From NCBI GenBank assembly GCA_937920255.1, contig CALDSL010000284.1, positions 1 to 7,682 of the forward strand: DNA of 7,682 nucleotides, in the 5' to 3' direction. Shown here in pieces: positions 1 through 4,894 of this stretch (positions within the stretch are counted from its first letter, which is position 1; every line of letters starts with the position of its first letter). The notes below the pieces were generated by a model, which worked only from the letters and a program-made list of their open reading frames with translations, was not told where the DNA came from and did not search any database. The stretch comes from an uncultured Anaerolineaceae bacterium (GTDB taxonomy: Bacteria; Chloroflexota; Anaerolineae; Anaerolineales; Anaerolineaceae). A program made the position numbers and the translations under genes.

Positions 1-1522
1 CATTGGCCAGGTCGACCGCGCCTTCGCCGCCCAGTTCCCAGTTCTTGCACACCACGGCATCGGCCGCGCCGCCTTCTTCCACCGCGGCCTTACGAATCAT
101 CTCAAGCTCGGCGGGGGTGTCGGTGGCAAAGGTATTGACCGCAACCACCACGGGAATGCCGAATTTGCGCGCGGTCTTGATGTGGTGCAGCATGTTGGGC
201 AGACCGGCGCGCAGCAGGTCCAGGTTCTCGTCTGTGTAAGCGCTGTCAAGCGCCTTGCCGGCCACGACCTTGGGACCGCCGCCGTGCATCTTAAGCGCAC
301 GCACGGTGGCAACCAGCACGACCACGTTGGGAACCAGACCGGAATAGCGACACTTGATATCAAAGAATTTTTCCATGCCCATGTCTGCGCCAAAGCCGGA
401 TTCTGTCACCACGAAATCGGCCAGTTTGAGCGCGATACGGTCGGCGATGATCGAGCTGTTGCCGTGGGCAATGTTGGCAAACGGACCGGCATGGACAAAC
501 ACCGGCGTGCCTTCCAGAGTCTGCATCAGATTAGGCTTGATCGCGTCGCGCATGAGCACGGTCAGCGCGCCGGCCACGCCCAGGTCTTCGGCGTCGATGG
601 CTTCGCCGCTGTGGCTGACGCCGATGACGATCCGGCCCAGGCGCTCGCGCATATCGCCCAGATCGCAGGTGAGGGCCAGAATGGCCATGATTTCGCTGGC
701 CACGGTGATATCAAAACCGGTCTGGCGTTCAAAACCCTGCTCTTCTTCGCCCTGGCCAACGGTGATACCGCGCAGGAAGCGGTCGCTGGTGTCGATCACA
801 CGCCGCCAGGTGATCGAATCAGGGTTAATATCCAGGCGCACCAGGCGGGTGCGCTCTTCAGGGGTCAGTTCATCCGGGTCAGTCTTGGTGATGCCCAGTT
901 TTTCCAGACGGCGGCGCATGCCGCGCGGGAAGCGGCGCTTGCCGGTTTTATCTTTGGGGAGCAGGCGGTTGAACAGTTGCTCATCGGTGGCGCATTTTTC
1001 GTGCAGGATGCGCGCGTCGATGGCGGCGGCCATCAGGTTGTTGGCGGCGGTGATGGCGTGAATATCGCCGGTCAGGTGCAGGTTGAAATCCTCCATCGGG
1101 ATCACCTGGCTGTATCCGCCGCCGGCCGCCCCGCCCTTGATGCCAAAGGTTGGGCCCTGGCTGGGCTGGCGGATACAGGTGACGACCGAATAGCCCAGAT
1201 GCGCGCCGAGCGCCTGGCTGAGACCGACCGTGGTGGTTGTTTTGCCCTCGCCCAGTGGCGTAGGAGTGATGGCGGTCACATCAACGTAGATGCCATCTGG
1301 TACGTCATACAGGCGCTGCAGCACCTCAAGTTTGACCTTGGCTTTGTAAGGGCCGTACAGTTCCAGTTCATCTGGCTGGATACCCAGTTCAGCCGCGACA
1401 TCGGTAATGGGTTTAATATCAGACTCCTGCGCAATGTCAATATCGGAAGGCACAGGTGTTCTTCGCTTCAGTTTGGTCGGCGTGAATGCGCGCGAACCAG
1501 TACCGCTCTTTGTAACGCTCAT
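1..1522 (-). CDS. fhs: Formate-tetrahydrofolate ligase, 3' end beyond window
   Basis: Cytosolic enzyme joining formate to tetrahydrofolate with ATP, giving 10-formyl-THF for purine synthesis and one-carbon metabolism. I translated 507 codons without a stop or frameshift; the reading frame runs off the left edge. Visible motifs are the nucleotide-binding TPLGEGKTTTT (about residues 88-98), the family signature GIKGGAAGGGY (127-137), the stretch AGPFANIAHGNSS (345-357) and the second signature VATVRALKMHGG (404-415). Between residues 172 and 250 there is an extra segment (HEKCATDEQLFNRLLP, then RRLEKLGITKTDP). It matches the long plant/animal-type synthetase rather than the short clostridial form of about 555 residues, so the full protein is probably about 620-640 residues. 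The ATG at 1522 has AAGGAG (1538-1533) 10 bases upstream. No folate-gene neighbour is visible. Identification is firm; the long-type assignment rests on remembered family sequences. Confidence 0.97.
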   Translation of the reverse strand, partial: MSVTKSGTGSRAFTPTKLKRRTPVPSDIDIAQESDIKPITDVAAELGIQPDELELYGPYKAKVKLEVLQRLYDVPDGIYVDVTAITPTPLGEGKTTTTVGLSQALGAHLGYSVVTCIRQPSQGPTFGIKGGAAGGGYSQVIPMEDFNLHLTGDIHAITAANNLMAAAIDARILHEKCATDEQLFNRLLPKDKTGKRRFPRGMRRRLEKLGITKTDPDELTPEERTRLVRLDINPDSITWRRVIDTSDRFLRGITVGQGEEEQGFERQTGFDITVASEIMAILALTCDLGDMRERLGRIVIGVSHSGEAIDAEDLGVAGALTVLMRDAIKPNLMQTLEGTPVFVHAGPFANIAHGNSSIIADRIALKLADFVVTESGFGADMGMEKFFDIKCRYSGLVPNVVVLVATVRALKMHGGGPKVVAGKALDSAYTDENLDLLRAGLPNMLHHIKTARKFGIPVVVAVNTFATDTPAELEMIRKAAVEEGGAADAVVCKNWELGGEGAVDLAN

Positions 1523-1562
1523 GGGTTTCTGACTCCTTTACCAGGCAGGGGTTTCTATGCTA

Positions 1563-1591
1563 ATTATCAAACAGGATGTTTGGAAACGCAA
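1563..1591 (-). promoter_or_regulatory. Possible fhs promoter
   Basis: Read on the minus strand, TTGCGT (1591-1586) and GATAAT (1568-1563) are separated by exactly 17 bases. The -10 matches consensus at 5 of 6 positions, the -35 at only 3 of 6. Transcription would start near 1556 and give a short leader of about 35 bases ending in the ribosome binding site. The spacer contains a 6-bp inverted repeat. An alternative -10, TATAAC at 1685-1680, has no good -35. Confidence 0.35.
1568..1582. repeat. Short inverted repeat inside the fhs promoter spacer
   Basis: CAAACA-GGA-TGTTTG is a perfect 6-bp inverted repeat with a 3-base centre. It fills most of the space between the proposed -35 and -10 boxes of fhs, where a repressor operator could sit. 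No known regulator's consensus is recognised, and a chance palindrome is possible. Confidence 0.35.
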
Positions 1592-1611
1592 GGGGATTTG
1601 TATGACAACTT

Positions 1612-1655
1612 AAAAAACAACCTGCTCCAGAGCCGCCCAAAGCTCCGCGCAGGTT
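1612..1655 (-). terminator. Terminator-like hairpin upstream of fhs
   Basis: On the minus strand, AACCTGC (1655-1649) pairs with GCAGGTT (1625-1619), a 7-bp outer stem. An inner GGAGC/GCTCT stem lies inside it. A G and six T (1617-1612) follow. This has the form of an intrinsic terminator with an imperfect stem. It lies about 90 bases before the fhs ATG, so it either ends a transcript entering from upstream, insulating fhs, or acts as an attenuator in a longer fhs leader. Confidence 0.5.
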
Positions 1656-1743
1656 ATTTAGAAGGAGAATGCTATCTATGTTATAGCCAGGAAGATTAAA
1701 AAGCGCATGAGCACTGGTTAAGTGTAGGATAAGAAAAGATGGT

Positions 1744-1768
1744 CCGCTGCGTGGGTAACGCATAGTGG
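1744..1768. repeat. Small hairpin
   Basis: TGCGT (1748-1752) and ACGCA (1758-1762) form a 5-bp stem with a 5-base loop. It is extended by CCGC pairing with GTGG past a two-base bulge, with one G-T pair. It is the outermost member of the chain of hairpins between the two terminator-like structures. Confidence 0.4.
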
Positions 1769-1781
1769 TGGATCGGCTAAG

Positions 1782-1993
1782 GTAGTGACGTATGAGTTTC
1801 TCACTACCCGACGATTCATAAAAGAGCCCTTGTAGCGTGCGCCTTGGCGCACCACACGATGGCCGTATACCGTGATGTGAAGTGGAAAGTGCTCGTGCTT
1901 TCGGCATACGCGTGTTAACGGCCATCTCGTGGTGCGCCAAGGCGCACAGGTATTTATTTATTGTCAAGCAGCGAGAGACTCATGCGTCTCTAC
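1782..1993. repeat. Nested inverted-repeat element, possible MITE or REP cluster
   Basis: Positions 1782-1802 on the plus strand and 1993-1973 on the minus strand match at 18 of 21 positions; both carry GTAG.GACG.ATGAGT.TCTC. This outer pair encloses a second, independent inverted pair (1837-1866 and 1918-1947) with nearly the same centre. The left outer copy also folds on itself (GGTAGTGA 1781-1788 with TCACTACC 1801-1808), as does the right one (AGAGAC 1974-1979 with GTCTCT 1986-1991). The whole 212-bp unit carries no gene. It resembles a non-autonomous element or a clustered extragenic palindrome. I found no clear target-site duplication. Confidence 0.55.
1837..1947. repeat. REPIN-like pair of 30-base inverted arms
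   Basis: Arms 1837-1866 and 1918-1947 are reverse complements at 28 of 30 positions, differing only at two adjacent bases. Each arm begins or ends with a palindrome of its own, GTGCGCC-TT-GGCGCAC and its complement, so the DNA can form either one long hairpin or two small ones. The 51-base centre holds a further hairpin around GAAAGTGCTCGTGCTTTC (1885-1902). Two self-palindromic units in inverted orientation spanning about 110 bp is the layout of a REP doublet (REPIN). No RAYT transposase gene lies in the window. Confidence 0.55.
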
Positions 1994-2039
1994 GAGGCCA
2001 CTTAAGGCCCTGTGTCTTGCAATGACCCGAAGAATTTAC

Positions 2040-2074
2040 AAAAAACTGCGGTATGCGCGAGGCATACCGCAGTT
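2040..2074 (-). terminator. Intrinsic terminator of the lipoprotein gene
   Basis: A perfect 13-bp stem, AACTGCGGTATGC (2044-2056) with its complement at 2062-2074, closes a 5-base loop. On the minus strand it is followed directly by six T (2045-2040, the first two overlapping the stem base). It lies about 50 bases beyond the stop codon at 2123, the expected place for this gene. On the plus strand it is followed only by a mixed C/T stretch, so it works mainly for minus-strand transcripts. Confidence 0.9.
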
Positions 2075-2122
2075 CTTCTTGTCTATTTTGGATGTCAGAT
2101 TGACCATCCAGTTCTTATTGCC

Positions 2123-3214
2123 TTAGGGCGTGGTTACGTTGAGGCCTTCCCAGTAGGCATCGAATTCTTCCGACCAGGTGTCGACGGTGAAGTCGAAATT
2201 ATCCAGGTCTTCCATCACGGGGGCGTTCTCCCAACCATCGTCCGGATGGTTGATGTAGATCTCGCCCAGGTCGTTCTGATCGTCATCAAAGTCGCCCCAG
2301 ATCACGCGGCTCATGGGGATCGGGACCAACTTTTCGCCGAGGTCCAGGAAACCACCCGTAGCCAGAACAGCATACTGCATTTCACCCGTCGCCGGGACGA
2401 TGATGAAGTCTTCAATTTCGCCCAGGTCTTCATCGTTCAGGTTGAGAACATTGATATCATCAAAGTTGTCGCGGAAGACCACCGGATTACCGATCTGCTG
2501 GCCGCTGGCGGCAGTGCTGGGAACAGTTACGCCCAGGTTGCTCCAGAAGCCGGCCCACTCGTCGTCCCAGTTCTCATTGTTGAAGTCAGGCTGATTGTCC
2601 CAATCCCAGACCGGGAAGTCGGCCAGTTCGTATGAATTTGCGAACGTCAGTCGGCAGTCGTCCAGCGGGGTTTCATCGGTCAGCGCAGTAAAAGCGCCAA
2701 ACGGGATCAGGGTTTCACTGTCGCCGTAACCGGCAGCATCGTCAAAGTCGACAACAAAGTAGGCGATCTGCGGGTTGGCGTACTGGCCAGCCTGGAAATT
2801 GGAGAAGTCGGGGGCGCCACTCGTGCCTTCAACGGCAGCGTCGCGGTAGACCACGATACCATCAATCTCACCGATGGTTTCGCCATCCGCGCCGGCGACT
2901 TCGTAATCCAGATAGCTGGTCATCAGGTTCGGGCGGCACTGGTTCGTGTCATCATCCGCAACCGGAGTGACCTGATCGGTGGCGCCTACAACGGGGGTGG
3001 GATCAACCACGGCTTCGGTAGCCACTACAGCTTCCGTCGCGACAAGCGTCGGGGTCGGCTCAAGTTCTGCGCCCGTCTCGGGCACAATCGCAGTCTCTGT
3101 AACCACACCGACGCCCGGGGTAGCCGAGGTATCATTCATGTCTGCATCTCCGCAGGCTGCCAGCACAAGCGTGGCGATCAGCAAGAGCGAAAGCAGAACG
3201 GGGAATCTCTTCAT
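2123..3214 (-). CDS. Secreted acidic lipoprotein with two PRC-barrel-like halves
   Basis: Predicted 363-residue lipoprotein anchored outside the cytoplasmic membrane; function unknown. Residues 1-20 are a signal peptide ending in the lipobox LAAC, with Cys21 as the lipid-modified residue. Residues 22-90 are a Thr/Val/Pro/Glu-rich linker with a tandem ATEAVV repeat. Two similar halves follow. The first, about 93-232, contains GETIGEIDGIVVY and PQIAYFVVDF. The second, about 245-363, contains DEDLGEIEDFIIV, MQYAVLATGGFLDLGEKLVPIP and DLGEIYI. The pattern 'G-x-x-(L/I)-G-E-I-(D/E)', a strand, then a hydrophobic strand and a pro-rich step is what I associate with PRC-barrel domains. Each half ends in an aromatic acidic tail (NWDDEWAGFWSNLGVTVP; TWSEEFDAYWEGLNVTTP). 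Cys93 and Cys187 could pair. The ATG at 3214 is chosen over 3262 because AGGAG sits 10 bases upstream and the signal peptide then starts with MKR. It stands alone, with its own promoter and terminator. Confidence 0.85.
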   Translation of the reverse strand: MKRFPVLLSLLLIATLVLAACGDADMNDTSATPGVGVVTETAIVPETGAELEPTPTLVATEAVVATEAVVDPTPVVGATDQVTPVADDDTNQCRPNLMTSYLDYEVAGADGETIGEIDGIVVYRDAAVEGTSGAPDFSNFQAGQYANPQIAYFVVDFDDAAGYGDSETLIPFGAFTALTDETPLDDCRLTFANSYELADFPVWDWDNQPDFNNENWDDEWAGFWSNLGVTVPSTAASGQQIGNPVVFRDNFDDINVLNLNDEDLGEIEDFIIVPATGEMQYAVLATGGFLDLGEKLVPIPMSRVIWGDFDDDQNDLGEIYINHPDDGWENAPVMEDLDNFDFTVDTWSEEFDAYWEGLNVTTP

Positions 3215-3275
3215 CTTTTCTTCTCTCCTAACGTTAAATCGATATTTACCGACAAATTGCATGCGCGTTGAGCGT

Positions 3276-3295
3276 TCTCACGCGGTGCAGTGAGA
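3276..3295. repeat. Inverted repeat at the start of the lipoprotein transcript
   Basis: TCTCAC (3276-3281) and GTGAGA (3290-3295) form a perfect 6-bp inverted repeat with an 8-base centre. It begins at the edge of the proposed -10 box and covers the expected transcription start. It could be an operator or a hairpin at the 5' end of the mRNA. Confidence 0.4.
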
Positions 3296-3323
3296 GTTTA
3301 AACGCGTAGAGACGATATGACAA
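3295..3323 (-). promoter_or_regulatory. Promoter of the lipoprotein gene
   Basis: On the minus strand, TTGTCA (3323-3318, 5 of 6) and TAAACT (3300-3295, 4 of 6) are spaced by 17 bases. Transcription would begin near 3288, leaving a leader of about 75 bases. The spacer contains CGTCTCTAC, also present in the outer repeat upstream of fhs. Confidence 0.6.
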
Positions 3324-3373
3324 CCGCGGAGTTTCCGAACCAAAGGGCAGGAAGACCCCTAGTGTAATGTGGG

Positions 3374-3406
3374 AAAATCCGGATTCATTCAGGCCGGTAT
3401 CCCCGG
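3374..3406 (-). terminator. Weak terminator candidate after tsaC
   Basis: Just beyond the tsaC stop, on the minus strand, CCGGGGAT (3406-3399) can pair with ATCCGG (3384-3379) with a two-G bulge; ATTTT follows. The stem is short and the T run weak, so readthrough towards the lipoprotein gene is possible. Confidence 0.25.
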
Positions 3407-3407
3407 T

Positions 3408-4028
3408 CTAGCTAATCAGCTTCAGAATTTCCTCGTCCTTAATCGCGCCATGGCGCAGAATGCGCGCCTGCTCGCCGGTGCAATCCACCACGGTGGAAGG
3501 TACTCCGCCGGGGGCGGCTCCGCCGTCGACCACCAGGGCGATGCGCCCTTCAAGCTGCGCCAGGACGTCCTGCGCGGTGCGCGGGTTTTCCTGCCCGGAA
3601 AGGTTGGCGGAGGTCACCGCCAGCGGGCCGGCGCGGCGCAGCAGTTCCAGCGCAAAGGGGTGATCGGGCATGCGCACGCCGACAGTGGGGATGGGCGAGA
3701 GCACGTCAGGCAGGCTGGGATGGCGGGGAACGACCAGGGTGAGCGCGCCGGGCCAAAAGCGCTGCGCCAGTTTTTGCGCCGCGGGCGTAAGCATCAGCGC
3801 AACCTGGCTCAACTGATCGAGTGTTCCAACCAGAATGGGAATGGCCTTGGTGGTTTCACGGCCTTTGGCTTCGTAAATCCGCTCGATGCAGGCCGGCTCG
3901 AACGCCAGCGCGGCAACACCGTAGACCGTATCGGTGGGGAACGCCACCAACCCACCGGCTTTGAGCACTTCCACGGCCAGGTCGACCGCGCGTTCGTCAG
4001 ACATCGGAACCGTTTTTGTTTCGATCAT
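3408..4028 (-). CDS. tsaC: Threonylcarbamoyl-AMP synthase (Sua5/YrdC family)
   Basis: Cytosolic enzyme making threonylcarbamoyl-AMP from threonine, bicarbonate and ATP, the first step of the t6A modification at position 37 of ANN-decoding tRNAs. The 206-residue protein is a single YrdC-type domain, the short TsaC form without the C-terminal Sua5 extension. Visible family motifs: GGLVAFPTDTVYG (25-37), KGR (55-57) followed by K61 and PILV, FWPGALTLVV (91-100), VGVRMPDHP (116-124), TSANLSG (139-145) and PSTVVD (177-182). The ATG at 4028 is preferred to an in-frame TTG at 4046 because GGAGG lies 5 bases before it. It follows prmC by 14 bases, third gene of a translation-related operon. Family is certain; the exact family symbol is conventional. 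Confidence 0.96.
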   Translation of the reverse strand: MIETKTVPMSDERAVDLAVEVLKAGGLVAFPTDTVYGVAALAFEPACIERIYEAKGRETTKAIPILVGTLDQLSQVALMLTPAAQKLAQRFWPGALTLVVPRHPSLPDVLSPIPTVGVRMPDHPFALELLRRAGPLAVTSANLSGQENPRTAQDVLAQLEGRIALVVDGGAAPGGVPSTVVDCTGEQARILRHGAIKDEEILKLIS

Positions 4029-4033
4029 CCAGC

Positions 4034-4038
4034 CCTCC
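4034..4038 (-). promoter_or_regulatory. Ribosome binding site that fixes the tsaC start
   Basis: GGAGG on the minus strand, 5 bases before the ATG at 4028 and just past the prmC stop codon. It supports this ATG over the upstream TTG that overlaps the prmC stop. Confidence 0.75.
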
Positions 4039-4042
4039 AAAC

Positions 4043-4894
4043 TCAATCGTATTGGATTCGCAACAGCCGCGGCTTACCGGCCATATCCGGCAATAATTCC
4101 ACCGCGGCGCGCGACAGCAGCGCTCGCGCCAGCGCGGGCGCGGAATCCCCATGCCCGGCTTCGACTTCCAGCAGCAGCAGCCCACCTTGCGCCACCAGGC
4201 GGGGCGCGCTTGCCAGCAGACGCCGCACCAGATCCAGCCCATCCGCGCCGCCGTCCAGCGCGACACGCGGCTCATACCGGGCCACGTCCAACCCTTCCAG
4301 TGTGGCGCTGGGAATATAGGGCAGGTTGGCGCAGATGAGATCCAGCGGGCCAGCCGCGGCGCTGAGCAGGTCCATTTGCGCCAGGGTCACCTGGCCCAGC
4401 ACGGCGTGGCGGCGAAAATTCTCGCGCGCCACGCGCAGCGCGCGCAGCGACCGGTCGACGGCCAGCAGACGTACCTGCGGGGCGTGGAGCGCCACCGCCG
4501 CCGCGATGCAGCCGCTGCCGGTGCCCACGTCGGCGACGCGCCGGCGGGCAGGGTGCAGCCGCAGCCAATCCAGCGCCAGCTCCACCAGCAACTCGGTCTC
4601 CGGGCGTGGGACCAGCACATCCGGCGTGACCCGAAAATCCAGCCCGTAAAATTCCCAATGGCCAATCAGATACGGCAGCGGCTCGCCGGCCGCGCGTCGC
4701 GCGAGCAGGTCATCCAGCCGCTGCGCCTGGCCGGCTGTCAGGCCGGTTTCCGGGCGCGCCAGCAGCGACGCGCGCGGCTGGCCCAACACATGACCCAAGA
4801 TCACCTGGGCCTCCTGCAGCGGCGTATCGCTCACCGCCGCCAGCCGCTGGCGCGCCTGCGCCAGCCAGCCTGACCAGCTAATCGTCGTCGTCAT
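4043..4894 (-). CDS. prmC: Release factor glutamine methyltransferase
   Basis: SAM-dependent enzyme that N5-methylates the glutamine of the GGQ motif in release factors, needed for efficient termination. The 283-residue length is normal for the family. Residues 1 to about 75 form the helical substrate-binding part. The methyltransferase fold follows, with VPRPETE (95-101), the SAM-binding DVGTGSG (122-128), acidic D147 in LLAVDRS, and the active-site loop CANLPYIP (188-195). The loop reads NLPY where NPPY is canonical; the asparagine and tyrosine are kept. EPRVALDGGADGLDLVRRLL matches the family's conserved tail. The ATG at 4894 lies inside prfA, giving a 17-base overlap. GGAG is only 3 bases before it, too close to be a good site, so initiation probably depends on ribosomes finishing prfA. 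The open frame continues upstream to 5134, but that part is the shadow of prfA. Confidence 0.95.
   Translation of the reverse strand: MTTTISWSGWLAQARQRLAAVSDTPLQEAQVILGHVLGQPRASLLARPETGLTAGQAQRLDDLLARRAAGEPLPYLIGHWEFYGLDFRVTPDVLVPRPETELLVELALDWLRLHPARRRVADVGTGSGCIAAAVALHAPQVRLLAVDRSLRALRVARENFRRHAVLGQVTLAQMDLLSAAAGPLDLICANLPYIPSATLEGLDVARYEPRVALDGGADGLDLVRRLLASAPRLVAQGGLLLLEVEAGHGDSAPALARALLSRAAVELLPDMAGKPRLLRIQYD

Larger units (their letters stand above)
1523..2122. other. Gene-free, repeat-rich intergenic region
   Basis: This stretch lies between fhs and the lipoprotein gene, both on the minus strand. I see no credible protein gene. From high to low coordinates it holds the lipoprotein terminator (2040-2074), a chain of hairpins and nested inverted repeats (1744-1993), a second terminator-like hairpin (1612-1655), a possible fhs promoter (1563-1591) and the fhs ribosome binding site. 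The part from 1550 to 1740 is more AT-rich than the flanking genes. A minus-strand reading frame at 1560-1967 crosses the repeats and shows no protein-like pattern. Confidence 0.7.

Noticed and set aside
182..1699. 505-codon open frame on the plus strand opposite fhs
   Set aside because: The opposite strand encodes an unmistakable FTHFS throughout. The plus-strand product is rich in His, Gln and Gly, shows no domain pattern, and arises from GC-rich codon bias.
1523..1740. Tetrahydrofolate riboswitch upstream of fhs
   Set aside because: I could not find the conserved pairing or core sequences of the known THF riboswitches in the leader.
1560..1967. 135-codon minus-strand frame upstream of fhs
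   Set aside because: It runs through the inverted repeats and the terminator-like hairpin, has no ribosome binding site and no protein-like composition.
1741..1993. CRISPR array or tRNA/6S/tmRNA gene
   Set aside because: Repeats are inverted, not evenly spaced direct repeats, and no conserved RNA motif (T-loop, tmRNA or RNase P signatures) is present.
2123..3262. Longer lipoprotein starting at 3262
   Set aside because: It would put 16 charged residues before the signal peptide; the ATG at 3214 has the ribosome binding site and a normal MKR start.
4029..4046. TTG start for tsaC at 4046
   Set aside because: It overlaps the prmC stop and lies on the ribosome binding site that serves the ATG at 4028.
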